From Bacteroides faecium (lineage in GTDB: Bacteria; Bacteroidota; Bacteroidia; Bacteroidales; Bacteroidaceae), in assembly GCF_012113595.1 (NCBI RefSeq), contig NZ_CP050831.1, positions 3,162,001 through 3,226,000 on the forward strand: a DNA stretch of 64,000 nt, written 5' to 3'. A program made the position numbers and the translations under genes. Shown in pieces: positions 52,015 through 61,356 of this stretch (its first letter is position 1; every line of letters starts with the position of its first letter). Under the pieces are notes generated by a model. The model ran no database searches. It saw only the letters and a program-made list of their open reading frames with translations, and had not been told where the DNA came from.

Positions 52015-54667
52015 ATTTATTAATCGTTTGTACTATCCGGCATACCTTGCCGTTCTTATCTACCCCCTCTATGGTTATATCTTCCGGCGCAGTGCTGTCC
52101 GGAGTATAATATTCGATGGTTGCTTTTCCTTCTGCATCCAGTTGCAGTGACGGATTCCAATAGATAGTACTTCGTAAGTCCGAACGTTGTGCATCCTTCT
52201 TTTCGGGAGTATCATACGTAGGCTGATAGAATTCAACTGAATCGCTATACCCTAAGGGAGTGTATGTAATGATACCTTGTGCAGGTCTTGCAGGAAGGTC
52301 TTTTCCGGTTTTCAGGGTGATAACGATGGCACCGGCCGAACCGCGGGAACCTAATATTGCCGCATCTGCCCCACGGAGCAGGCTCAGGCTTGACATATCG
52401 CTGGTTTGTATCATAGTCAGTATATCGTTGTCGTCTTCATAGACAACATCGTCAATGACAATGACAGGTTGTTCGGGGTTATTGCGGATGTGAATCTCAT
52501 TTCCGTTGGTCACACTGACTCCCGGAAGCCTGCTGACTGCATCGAAAGCTGTGTGTGCTCCGTAGCTTTCGAGCTTATCTCCCTCGATAGTGTAGGTGTT
52601 GATTCCACCGGTATAAATACTTTCCGAACGGGGTTTGGCACGGTTTCCTGTGATAAGCACTTCTTTCAGATTATACACTCTCATTCCGCCTTCCATATAA
52701 TACTGGTCGCGGGTGTTAAGTAAATAGTCTTCCATGAAGGTTGCCGTTCCGTCACGGAAAGGAGATTTATGTGAGGTCACAGGATATTTGGGAGTGTCGA
52801 TTTCTATATCTACTCCGGCAAATCCTCTTTTGGTGCGTGCCTGAACGAGGAAAGTCGTGCTGTCTCTGAAAGATGTATTCACGATAAATTCTCCTTTCTC
52901 GTCTGTCGTAGTAGTGGTGACGATATTCTGTTTGGGGGCTAAGATACAGATAGGACCTTTCTTTACATTACTTCCGAAGAAGCCTTTGATTCGTCCGCTG
53001 ATGGTTTGCCCTTTTTCCATATAGTTAGTGAGATTAAGTGAAGGAGCAGCCAGTACGTTTTTGATATGATGTCTGCGCCATCCGTGAGTCATCATTAAGA
53101 AATCCAGTGTGCGTAAGGTTCTGAGGTCTTGACGAAGAAAATAGTATCCGGGGTTTTCTATATATCCTTTCAGATCTGAAGTCAGCAGAAGGTTTGATAC
53201 GATATTATCTGCAAGAGAATCCGGTTGAATACTTCTCCGGTCAGTGATGCTGATAGAGAAATTGCCTTCTATGGAGCTACCGTTAGTATCTTTTGCGGAA
53301 ATTTGGAGAGATACCTTTTCTCTTTTTCCGTATGCAGGTTTGTCGGGAAGGATTTGCCATTGATGAGGAGTCCGGTCGGGCACAAAGACTAGCCGCTCAC
53401 TGAGTGCATTACCTTGCTGGTCGATTAGCATAAAATGGGTAATGCCTGCATTGAACAGGCTATCATTCATTCTTCCGAAAGTCCTGTCAGCATTGATGGG
53501 CTGAAGAATGGCCAGTCTGCCACGGGTGTGTGCTATCAAAAATAGCTTTTGAGGCCATTCGGTAGCTTCTGTTTTCTGAATTTCGTAGCGTATCTCTTTT
53601 TTGTAGTGCGTCATGGAAAGTCCGAAACCTTTGGGTTCTACAGCAGGCAGATCGAATCGCTTGCTGATACCGTCATTGGTCGTAGCGATCACATAATAGG
53701 AATTTCCGTTGATTGGATTTAACGTAAAAACTCCCATGCCGTCATGTTCCGAACGGAAAGCGGTCAATGTGTCTCCTTTAGCGTCGAACAGGAAGCCTTC
53801 TATTTCTTTTGAAAAACCATCTGTGCCCTGGGCTTTGAATGCTATATTTTGATGAGTGATAGCCAGTAAAGCACCACCTTCCGGGAAGAACTTGATATCG
53901 AAGTCTTTGTTGAATGAAGGCAGGTAGAAAGTCTTTTTATAAATATATTGCGGATCGTCAAACTCGACTTCGATATGACGGGTGGCGGCAGGCTTTAAAT
54001 CGGGTAGTGAGATAGAAATCAGTCCGTTTTCGTCTGTTTTTCTTTTACCCTTATCTTTTAGTTTTTCATTCTCGATGTAGCGATAACGGACGGTCGTATT
54101 TTTGAAGGCTTCCTGGGTATTGCTCGTAAATTTAACTTTAGCTGTATAATGTGTCTCATCTTCCTGTTGGTATTCAATAGTTGAAACGATGGTATTGTCG
54201 ATTGAATTACCAATCTTCAGATTACGTGAATAAAAGAATTCCGGTTCCTGGTTGAGCATCCAGTTGCTGTATCCCCGCAGGTAATAATCCCCGGCAGGAA
54301 GGGTAGGAGGAAGCGTGAAAGCATTTTGAAAGCCTAACGAATCCCTGCGGATTTTTCTTCGTTCCACAAGAGAGTCGGAACGATTGACAAGTTCAGTAAT
54401 AATAAAGTTACTTTGCGTATTATCCTGGTGCGTAACTGCATTTACCAAATATCCTTTGAACCATATTTTTTCTCCGGCTCCGTAGAAGGGTTTGTCGAGG
54501 TGCAAGTATAGCTTTTCCTGAGGAACTTGTTCCAATATCTTGAAGTGAGCAATAATCGTATCCTGCATGTTTTGTGCGGATGCAGATAACGAGGAGAAGC
54601 ACAATAACATTCCGATAAGGAAAATCATTGAACTTCTGTCCATAGAAAACGTAGTTTTGCTTTTCAT
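52013..54667 (-). CDS. MG2-domain protein with C-terminal TonB-plug-like domain, no barrel
   Basis: 884 residues with signal peptide (ASAQ near residue 32); later ATGs at 54643 and 54628 would also keep the signal. Residues 40-140 resemble an alpha-2-macroglobulin MG2 domain (QEKLYLHLDKPFYGAGEKIWFKG is the typical opening, residues about 50-72). Further beta-sandwich domains follow. Residues about 680-790 look like a TonB-receptor plug (LKEVLITGNR, AVSRLPGVSVTNGNEIHIR, DDVVYEDDND, GSRGSAGAIVITLKTG), but no barrel follows. It is probably a periplasmic or surface scaffold. Downstream of an ABC permease on the same strand. Confidence 0.8.
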   Translation of the reverse strand: MKSKTTFSMDRSSMIFLIGMLLCFSSLSASAQNMQDTIIAHFKILEQVPQEKLYLHLDKPFYGAGEKIWFKGYLVNAVTHQDNTQSNFIITELVNRSDSLVERRKIRRDSLGFQNAFTLPPTLPAGDYYLRGYSNWMLNQEPEFFYSRNLKIGNSIDNTIVSTIEYQQEDETHYTAKVKFTSNTQEAFKNTTVRYRYIENEKLKDKGKRKTDENGLISISLPDLKPAATRHIEVEFDDPQYIYKKTFYLPSFNKDFDIKFFPEGGALLAITHQNIAFKAQGTDGFSKEIEGFLFDAKGDTLTAFRSEHDGMGVFTLNPINGNSYYVIATTNDGISKRFDLPAVEPKGFGLSMTHYKKEIRYEIQKTEATEWPQKLFLIAHTRGRLAILQPINADRTFGRMNDSLFNAGITHFMLIDQQGNALSERLVFVPDRTPHQWQILPDKPAYGKREKVSLQISAKDTNGSSIEGNFSISITDRRSIQPDSLADNIVSNLLLTSDLKGYIENPGYYFLRQDLRTLRTLDFLMMTHGWRRHHIKNVLAAPSLNLTNYMEKGQTISGRIKGFFGSNVKKGPICILAPKQNIVTTTTTDEKGEFIVNTSFRDSTTFLVQARTKRGFAGVDIEIDTPKYPVTSHKSPFRDGTATFMEDYLLNTRDQYYMEGGMRVYNLKEVLITGNRAKPRSESIYTGGINTYTIEGDKLESYGAHTAFDAVSRLPGVSVTNGNEIHIRNNPEQPVIVIDDVVYEDDNDILTMIQTSDMSSLSLLRGADAAILGSRGSAGAIVITLKTGKDLPARPAQGIITYTPLGYSDSVEFYQPTYDTPEKKDAQRSDLRSTIYWNPSLQLDAEGKATIEYYTPDSTAPEDITIEGVDKNGKVCRIVQTINK

Positions 54668-54787
54668 ATATTATATGTCTTTGTGAAAACTGCGTAAAAA
54701 TAGCACTTATTTCGAAATCGTAAAAAGGATTTGTCGAAACAATACTGAATGTGTATGATATTACAAGCTTTAACGAGTATTTTACAT

Positions 54788-55993
54788 CTATGCTTTATGC
54801 ATCCATATGGAAAGAACTTTTCTTTTGACTGCTAATATGTTGATTACCGATACTATGATGAATAGCAGGATTCCCATACTGATAGCAGCCCATAACGTTC
54901 CTGTTTCCAGTTGCGGGAAAAGTAATCGGATGCTGTCTATGTAATAACCGCGTAGCCAGCAGACTAATCCGATGGACAGGACGAGTACGATAACATTTAG
55001 TCCAACTGTGAGTATCTGATAAGGCAATGCCACTCTGTTGGGGCTGTATCCTATTAGTAGCAGGCTTTCCAACTTGCTCGTGTTCTTCTGCAGCAGTAAG
55101 AAAATGCTCAGCATCAGGATATAGAATGAAAGAATACTGATAAATAAGCCTACTCCCAATACGATGCCTACGATAAGGCGGAGAAAATAAGTTGTTTTTC
55201 CGGCATCCAGTTTTCCGTCTTCCGTTTCGTATCCTTTCTTTTGAAAATAGCTGGCGATGGAAGAATCTGCCGGATTACTGACTTCGATAATCAACCGGGC
55301 AGGTTGTGCTTCTGCGTTCGGGGCAAAGTTTTCATTAGCCCATTTCATAAAAGATTGAGGAACAAGAATCGTATTCAGACGATTGGAGAAACCGACAATG
55401 TTTCCTTTATACTGTTCCACCCGTCCGTTACCGCGCATCATGATGTCCATTTGGATAAGTCCCATCAATCCTTCCGATAGTTTGGGCAGGCTGCGGCTTT
55501 GGGCAAAACCGAAATTATAAAGATTCAGATAGTTGCGCGGGATGATAATGGGGATGGTGTGAGTTTCTTTGTCAAAGTGCCATTTGTCGAGTTTGATGTC
55601 AACGAATTCGTCGGGAACGGACTCGAAAAACATATCGGTGGAAAGATGAATGCCTGCCTCTCTCATTCCCAGCCCTGCCGATACTTTGAATTGGGAAGGG
55701 GTAAAAGCTCCGATGGTCTTGGTGAATGGTTGTTTTTTCAGGTCGGCGATGTCTTCGGCGGTAAACGTGTTGTTCTTTCCGGCAAAAGAACCGAGTGTGC
55801 TGATTTTCTTTGTAGCGATGATGAAGTCTTGCTTCATAAAGCTGTCGCCTTCGGTAAACACCGGGATAACATCTTTATAAAACTGCACACTAAGCAATAC
55901 AATCATCATACCGAATAGATTGGCTAAAAAGAAACCGGTCAGTTGGCCGATACTGATATGTTGACGGAGAAGTTTCCAGACAAGGGTATTCAT
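54788..55993 (-). CDS. ABC transporter permease (FtsX/MacB-like)
   Basis: 401 residues. One N-terminal membrane segment (LTGFFLANLFGMMIVLLSV) is followed by a periplasmic domain of about 210 residues and three C-terminal membrane segments (about 270-390), the FtsX/MacB topology. The likely ATPase partner is encoded 130 bp upstream across a palindromic repeat. Such systems often work in envelope processes rather than import. Substrate unknown. Confidence 0.82.
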   Translation of the reverse strand: MNTLVWKLLRQHISIGQLTGFFLANLFGMMIVLLSVQFYKDVIPVFTEGDSFMKQDFIIATKKISTLGSFAGKNNTFTAEDIADLKKQPFTKTIGAFTPSQFKVSAGLGMREAGIHLSTDMFFESVPDEFVDIKLDKWHFDKETHTIPIIIPRNYLNLYNFGFAQSRSLPKLSEGLMGLIQMDIMMRGNGRVEQYKGNIVGFSNRLNTILVPQSFMKWANENFAPNAEAQPARLIIEVSNPADSSIASYFQKKGYETEDGKLDAGKTTYFLRLIVGIVLGVGLFISILSFYILMLSIFLLLQKNTSKLESLLLIGYSPNRVALPYQILTVGLNVIVLVLSIGLVCWLRGYYIDSIRLLFPQLETGTLWAAISMGILLFIIVSVINILAVKRKVLSIWMHKA

Positions 55994-56024
55994 TGTTTTA
56001 TACTTAATTGTTTTAAGATGGAAA

Positions 56025-56100
56025 AATTAGGCACGGATTACGCGGATTACACGGTTCTCAGTAGTAAAAACCGTGTAATCCGCGTAATCCGTGCCTAATT
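56025..56100. repeat. Long palindromic intergenic repeat, copy 2 (perfect)
   Basis: 32-bp arms (56025-56056 and 56069-56100) are exact reverse complements around a 12-nt loop, beginning AATTAGGCACGGATTACGCG. Same family as 20034-20116. Lies between the ABC ATPase and permease genes. Confidence 0.92.
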
Positions 56101-56124
56101 CTTATGATATATTTTTTCACAGCA

Positions 56125-56769
56125 TTATAATTTGAAAGTGTGATGATAAGGCAGCTCGATATGCTTGCCAATGGAAGTCGTGATTACTCCGGCTCCTTGC
56201 TTTTCGGCTTCGGCAATGATGAGTTCGCCCATAATGCGGCTGTTGTCATCATCCAGATGACTGATAGGCTCGTCCAGAAACAGAAAATCGAACGGCTGGC
56301 AGAGTGCGCGGATAAAGGCGACACGCTGTTGCTGTCCGAAAGAGAGTTTGCCGGCTTTGACGTTTATCTTATCCGCGATCCCCAGTTGTTCGAAGAATGT
56401 CAGAATCTCCTTTTTCTTCTTGCAGCCGGTGAGGTTATTCTTCAGTTGCACATTCTCAAGAGCGGTAAGCTCGGTGAAGATGCGTAAATCTTGAAAAAGC
56501 ATACTCAGTGAATGTTTTCGCAGATCGACCCATTGCTTCACGGAGTATGCTTTGATATTGGTTTCATCGAAATTGATAATCCCCTGATAGTCGTTGCGGT
56601 AGCCATAGATATAGCTGCACAATGACGATTTTCCGGTGCCGGAAGCAGCTTCAATCAGATACATTTCTCCTTTCCGGAAGAAAAGGTCCTGATGCCATAC
56701 ATCTGAAGTCACCGAATTACGGTCAGCAAACACTTGGGGAAGTGTTTGCTGTAGGTGAATACTATTCAT
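56125..56769 (-). CDS. ABC transporter ATP-binding protein (LolD/MacB-type)
   Basis: 214 residues. Walker A EAASGTGKSSLCSY with the Lys-Ser/Ser form, Q-loop LSMLFQDLRIF, signature LSFGQQQRVAFIRAL, and Walker B FLFLDEPISHLDD. The switch His is not obvious after ITTSIGKH. Pairs with the FtsX-like permease downstream, separated by the 76-bp palindrome. Preceded by the DUF4836 gene after 16 bp, so co-transcribed. Confidence 0.88.
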   Translation of the reverse strand: MNSIHLQQTLPQVFADRNSVTSDVWHQDLFFRKGEMYLIEAASGTGKSSLCSYIYGYRNDYQGIINFDETNIKAYSVKQWVDLRKHSLSMLFQDLRIFTELTALENVQLKNNLTGCKKKKEILTFFEQLGIADKINVKAGKLSFGQQQRVAFIRALCQPFDFLFLDEPISHLDDDNSRIMGELIIAEAEKQGAGVITTSIGKHIELPYHHTFKL

Positions 56770-56785
56770 ACCGTTTGTTTACAGA

Positions 56786-58333
56786 TTACATGCCGGCAAA
56801 TTGCTTGGCAAAGTCTACAATTTGTTTGAGGGCATTCACGTCTTTGTCTTTCAGGCAGAGGTCGATTTCGCTAACTTCTCCTTCGGAACTCATAGACAGG
56901 TAGGATACTTTGTTAGCCAGTTCAAGATAAGTCTTTACTTCTTTACCACCGAAACCTGCCAGCATTTTGACAACAGGAAGTTCGAGAATTGCTTCTGCAT
57001 TAATAGCATAGAATACCGTTTTACCCTTCATCTCCGATGCATAAGGAGTTTCCTTGATAGACTTGTCTGCTGCTTTACCTACGTTTTTATAAAGTAACTC
57101 GTCGTTGGTAGCATACATCTGTTTATCTTTGATTCCATAGAATATATTCATACCTTTGGTTTTGTAGACATATTCGTCTTTTCCAAGTTCCAGAATATCT
57201 TCCCCTCTTTTCAAGCCCAGTGATTGTTTGTTCTTGTAAAGAGCTTCGAGTGCGTTTCCGTTCTTTACGTCTGCGTATAGCATGAATGTCGGAGCACTGT
57301 TCATGGTAACGTTAATCAATCCTGCAGAAATATCACCGTTGAACGAACTGAACAATTCTTTCACTTCATCAGCCTTGGCGATGGATATTGTGTTTCGGAA
57401 TTCCTTATTTTCACTTAACAGGTTGTAAAGTCCTTCTCCTTTTACGCCTACGTTGAGGAACATCAGTGTAGAAGCCGGGAAGTATTTGACAAAAGTGTCG
57501 TTAGTTTTTCCAAACGATTCCATTTGCTTTTTCAACAATGCCTTAACAGCATCGTTTTCTGTGTAGTTTTCTGATTTGAGAGCAATCTTTCCTTTCTCAA
57601 AATTCAGTCCGCCTACGAGGGTAATGTCTTCCGGTTTTACTTCGGCGGGCAGACCCATACTTGCCTGGTTACGGTAGGTTGCCGGGATAGCTGCCATAGA
57701 AGCGAAGAAGTTGACATCACTCTTCTGTTTTTCCATTTTCTGGAAAGCGCCGGATTTCACGATACTGTTGTCGGCAGTCTGTTTCATCAGGGCAGTGATG
57801 CCTTCTTTCGCTTTATCTGTTTGCGAAGTACCGTTTACAGTAACAATCATTACAGTAGAATTGTTGAAAGCCAGCAGGCTACCATTCATGGTAGTGAAAC
57901 TGTATCCGTCTGCTTCGCTGACTGGCTGACAGATTTGTTCTTTAACCATCACGTCTAGTGAAGCGTGCAGATTATCCTCATTGCTCACTTTACCTACTAC
58001 GGCCGGATATGGGAAAGAAGATGAAGAAAATACATAGAATGGGGATTGTATGTCAATGCCCGATTCGCTGGGATTCTTCATGACTTTTTCCAATTGCTGG
58101 AAAGTAGCGGCGTTCATTCCGCTTTTCAGTGCTTCCAATACTTTTTGTTTGGCAGCTTCGTTCTCTTTGTCGTCCAGTCCTGCTTTGCCGGCGAGGGACT
58201 TGAGATTAATAGAAGCGACTACCGAAGCATCAGCCGGTATCACATTAGTGTACTCTGATGTCTTGGAACATGCTGCCAGAAAAACAATCAGTACTGCCAG
58301 TACCGAGAGTCGTGAAATCATTTTCTTTGCCAT
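56786..58333 (-). CDS. DUF4836 family lipoprotein
   Basis: 515 residues from the ATG at 58333 (MAKKMISRL...); the frame is open to 58363. Lipobox LAAC at about residue 22. The TNVIPADASVVASINLKSL opening is characteristic of DUF4836, and the body consists of repeated mixed alpha/beta segments. Envelope location; function unknown. Lies in a minus-strand operon after rsmE (51-bp gap). Confidence 0.85.
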   Translation of the reverse strand: MAKKMISRLSVLAVLIVFLAACSKTSEYTNVIPADASVVASINLKSLAGKAGLDDKENEAAKQKVLEALKSGMNAATFQQLEKVMKNPSESGIDIQSPFYVFSSSSFPYPAVVGKVSNEDNLHASLDVMVKEQICQPVSEADGYSFTTMNGSLLAFNNSTVMIVTVNGTSQTDKAKEGITALMKQTADNSIVKSGAFQKMEKQKSDVNFFASMAAIPATYRNQASMGLPAEVKPEDITLVGGLNFEKGKIALKSENYTENDAVKALLKKQMESFGKTNDTFVKYFPASTLMFLNVGVKGEGLYNLLSENKEFRNTISIAKADEVKELFSSFNGDISAGLINVTMNSAPTFMLYADVKNGNALEALYKNKQSLGLKRGEDILELGKDEYVYKTKGMNIFYGIKDKQMYATNDELLYKNVGKAADKSIKETPYASEMKGKTVFYAINAEAILELPVVKMLAGFGGKEVKTYLELANKVSYLSMSSEGEVSEIDLCLKDKDVNALKQIVDFAKQFAGM

Positions 58334-58384
58334 ACTTATGTTATTTAAAAGTTGTATAATCATTGGTTCGGACGGTTACTATGG

Positions 58385-59083
58385 TTATTGATTTTGCAGG
58401 TTCAGCGTGTGGCAAGCTACCAGTGCCGCTGTCTCTGTACGAAGCCGTGACTTGCCCAGGCTGATGGGAACGAATCCCTGTCCGATGGCTTTCTTCACTT
58501 CCTCTTCACTGAAGTCTCCTTCGGGGCCTATCAATACGAGTGCGTCTTCTCCGGGTTTCAGGATATTCTTCAACATGGGTTTCTCGCCTTCATAACAATG
58601 GGCGATGAACTTCTGTCCCTTGAAATCCTGGGTGATAAACTTATCGAAATCTGTCATTTCATTCAGCTTGGGCAGACGGGCTTTGAGTGACTGCTTGATT
58701 GCTGAAATGAGAATTTTCTCGATTCGTTCGGTCTTGATAACTTTACGTTCGGAGAAACGGCAGTTGAGAAAAGTCAGCTCATCAAAGCCTATTTCGGTAG
58801 CTTTCTCTGCAAACCATTCGTTGCGGTCCATATTCTTGGTCGGTGCCATGGCAATATGCAAATGACAGGGCCAAAGCGGTTCTTGAAAGATTGTCTCTTT
58901 GATGGCTACCTGGCAACGTTTGTTGGTCGCAGCCGTGATTTCCGCTTTGTAGAAGTTACCCTTGCCATCGGTAAGGGTGATCTCATCTCCGATACTCAAC
59001 CGCAGAACACGGGTGCAATGCTGTGCTTCCTCTTCTGGAAGTTCATTACTTTTTTGTATATCGGGAGTATAAAATACGTGCAT
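58385..59083 (-). CDS. rsmE: 16S rRNA (uracil1498-N3)-methyltransferase
   Basis: 232 residues of family length: N-terminal PUA-like domain (HCTRVLRLSIGDEITLTDGK) and C-terminal SPOUT knot with LVLIGPEGDFSEEEV and LGKSRLRTETAAL, the SAM-binding motifs of RsmE. Methylates N3 of U1498 in the decoding centre. 8 bp after the BFN-nuclease gene. Confidence 0.95.
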   Translation of the reverse strand: MHVFYTPDIQKSNELPEEEAQHCTRVLRLSIGDEITLTDGKGNFYKAEITAATNKRCQVAIKETIFQEPLWPCHLHIAMAPTKNMDRNEWFAEKATEIGFDELTFLNCRFSERKVIKTERIEKILISAIKQSLKARLPKLNEMTDFDKFITQDFKGQKFIAHCYEGEKPMLKNILKPGEDALVLIGPEGDFSEEEVKKAIGQGFVPISLGKSRLRTETAALVACHTLNLQNQ

Positions 59084-59091
59084 AATAATAG

Positions 59092-59685
59092 TTACTGATT
59101 TTTATTTCTTGAATTGATTTGATCCCGTATCTGTGCGGCCAATTCGTAATTCTCATCTTTGATAGCCTGCTGCAATGCCTCTTCGAGAGAGATGGAAGCG
59201 GGAGCCGAAGAACTGTGCTCTTCTTCGGAGCCTTCGTCATCATCTGTTTCTTCGGAGCGATTTCTTTCTTCGGTAGATATATGCAGGCATTCCTGTTCAA
59301 GGATGGATTCATAGATCAGAATCGGGCAGTCGGCACGCACTGCCAGAGCTATTGCATCCGAAGTGCGTGCGTCGATACGTATGATTTCCTCGTCTTTTTT
59401 AAGGTAAACATAGGAGTAGAAAATACCATCTTTTGCTTTGTAGATTAACACACGTATCAAGCTCGCTCCCAGCACTGTGAGAGTGGTAATGAATAAATCA
59501 TGTGTTAGCGGACGAGGTGTCTTGATTCCCTTCAGATACAAAGCGGTAGCCTGGGCTTCCGCCGGACCGATGATAATCGGCAATTGCCTTTCACCTTCCA
59601 CTTCGCCTAATAACATAGCAAATGCGCCTACTTGCGCCTGGCTGTTTGTGATATTTATAACTTGTAATTCTACCTTTTTGTCCAT
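59092..59685 (-). CDS. Bifunctional nuclease (BFN/DUF151) with C-terminal UVR motif
   Basis: 197 residues. The DUF151 core (GEVEGERQLPIIIGPAEAQA, DARTSDAIALAVRADCPI) occupies residues 25-130. An acidic Glu/Asp/Ser linker (about 135-160) leads to a UvrB/C-type motif, LEEALQQAIKDENYELAAQ. Some family members have been reported with nuclease activity; its job in Bacteroides is not established. 10 bp after the transporter gene and 8 bp before rsmE. Confidence 0.9.
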   Translation of the reverse strand: MDKKVELQVINITNSQAQVGAFAMLLGEVEGERQLPIIIGPAEAQATALYLKGIKTPRPLTHDLFITTLTVLGASLIRVLIYKAKDGIFYSYVYLKKDEEIIRIDARTSDAIALAVRADCPILIYESILEQECLHISTEERNRSEETDDDEGSEEEHSSSAPASISLEEALQQAIKDENYELAAQIRDQINSRNKNQ

Positions 59686-59695
59686 TGCTTCTTAC

Positions 59696-60946
59696 TTAAT
59701 TTGTTTGACTCTCTCGCTGGTGCTTGTATTTGAATACCAAGGCAAACAGAATACCGATGACGAGTGCATACGCTGCAAATATCAGCCATATGTCTGTCCA
59801 TTCACGACTTATCAGTTTGCCGTCGGCATATACGGAGAATGCATCTACTACAGCACCGCTGGCATATCCGCCGATGATTGCTCCCAATCCGTTGGTCATC
59901 ATAAAGAATAACCCCTGCGCACTGGCACGAATGGAAGAATTGGTTTCTTGTTCAACAAACAGCGAACCGGAAATGTTGAAGAAATCAAAGGCCATGCCAT
60001 AAACGATCATGGAAAGGATAAGCATCCATAGCCCGCTGCCAGGATCTCCGAAGCCGAACAAAGCAAAACGGAATACCCATGCGAACATACTGATTAACAT
60101 TACTTGCTTGATACCAAAATGTCTCAAAAAGAAAGGTATAGCGAGAATAAACAGTGTCTCGGACATTTGTGAAATGGATAGGAGTATCACCGAATGTTTT
60201 ACCCCAAAGGATTCCGCAAATTCCGGGATACTGGCAAAGCTACCCAAAAAGAGGTCGCCATACGTATTGGTAATCTGTAATGCTGCACCCAAAAGCATCG
60301 AGAAAAGGAAGAAAACAGCCATTTTCTTTCTCTTGAACAGTACTAATGCATCCAGCCCGAAAGCAGAAAGCAAGGATTTGTTTTCCGACTTAGTAGGCCG
60401 GCAAGCCGGGAGGGTGAAAGAATAGAATCCGAGTAGTAATGCGGATACGGCACCTACATAAAGCTGCGCACTCGAATTTTTGAATCCCGTAAGGTCTACA
60501 GCCCACATGGCGCAGATGAAACCGATTGTTCCCCATACACGGATAGGAGGAAAATCTTTGATAAGGTCGCACTTATATTGTTCCAGGGAATTGTATGATA
60601 CTGTGTTGGCCAGTGATAAAGTCGGCATATATACCAACAGGTTGAGCAGCATAGCCCAGTACATTTGATCGTAGGTGGTTGCCGTAGAAGCATAAAAGAG
60701 ACAAGCTGCTCCCGCAATATGGCAAAGTCCGTATAAACGTTCTGCATTAAACCATTTATCGGCAATGATACCGATAATACCAGGCATCACCAATGAAGCG
60801 ATACCCATAGTGGCAAAAATGGCTCCGATCTGCCCACCTTCGAAGTGGAGTTCTCTACCCATATAACCACCTAGAGATATTAACCATGACCCCCATACAA
60901 AGAATTGCAGGAAGTTCATAATAATCAAACGAACTTTTATACTCAT
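59696..60946 (-). CDS. Nucleoside:H+ symporter-type MFS transporter
   Basis: 416 residues with about twelve membrane helices. The NHS-family opening IIMNFLQFFVWGSWLISLGGYM and LSLANTVSYNSL and FPPIRVWGTIGFI segments match NupG/XapB-like permeases. Imports nucleosides with protons. First gene of the long minus-strand operon; a TATATTTG -7 box lies about 40 bp upstream. Confidence 0.9.
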   Translation of the reverse strand: MSIKVRLIIMNFLQFFVWGSWLISLGGYMGRELHFEGGQIGAIFATMGIASLVMPGIIGIIADKWFNAERLYGLCHIAGAACLFYASTATTYDQMYWAMLLNLLVYMPTLSLANTVSYNSLEQYKCDLIKDFPPIRVWGTIGFICAMWAVDLTGFKNSSAQLYVGAVSALLLGFYSFTLPACRPTKSENKSLLSAFGLDALVLFKRKKMAVFFLFSMLLGAALQITNTYGDLFLGSFASIPEFAESFGVKHSVILLSISQMSETLFILAIPFFLRHFGIKQVMLISMFAWVFRFALFGFGDPGSGLWMLILSMIVYGMAFDFFNISGSLFVEQETNSSIRASAQGLFFMMTNGLGAIIGGYASGAVVDAFSVYADGKLISREWTDIWLIFAAYALVIGILFALVFKYKHQRESQTN

Positions 60947-60987
60947 GACTTTTTTAATTTGTGTTTCTCTTTTATTGATAATAGATG

Positions 60988-60995
60988 CAAATATA
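60988..60995 (-). promoter_or_regulatory. Bacteroides -7 box (TATATTTG) for the NHS transporter operon
   Basis: A perfect TAnnTTTG on the minus strand, about 42 bp upstream of the start at 60946. Confidence 0.7.
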
Positions 60996-61103
60996 ATATT
61001 TTCATTGAATAGGTGGACTAGTAATTTGATAAAAAGGGGATAAAAAAGGGATAAATACGAAGAAACGGAGAGATTTGCAGTAGAAAAACTGAGAGGGGGG
61101 TAT

Positions 61104-61172
61104 AAAAAAAAGAAGGCTATCTATCCCAGACAGCCAATCTTTGTTAACCTTAAATCTAATACCATGAAAAAC
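61104..61172 (-). ncRNA. Candidate small RNA, about 70 nt
   Basis: A minus-strand unit with a -7 box TATCTTTG at 61179-61186 and a TTG 17 bp further upstream, an untranslatable stretch, then a terminator stem GGCTGTCT/AGATAGCC (61115-61135) followed by TTCTTTTTTTT (61104-61114). It is independent of the transporter gene, which has its own promoter at 60988. I recall similar CATGGTATTAGATTTAAGG sequences elsewhere in Bacteroides genomes but cannot name a family. The remainder of the 410-bp gap 60947-61356 shows no gene. Confidence 0.55.
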
Positions 61173-61178
61173 ACAGTG

Positions 61179-61186
61179 CAAAGATA
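61179..61186 (-). promoter_or_regulatory. Bacteroides -7 box (TATCTTTG) for the small RNA
   Basis: A perfect TAnnTTTG on the minus strand; transcription would begin near 61172. Confidence 0.6.
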
Positions 61187-61356
61187 AGAGGTTTTATGTT
61201 ATACAACATAATGTTTTGCTATAAATCTTTTGTTTGTTAACTCTAATTAACTTTGTTACTTCTGATCTTCTGTTAGAACCTTCCACCTAACCACAATAAA
61301 GTAATTTTTTCCATCCGAATGGAATCCTGTCTCTAGCGTCTCTTTGGTCGCTGAGG

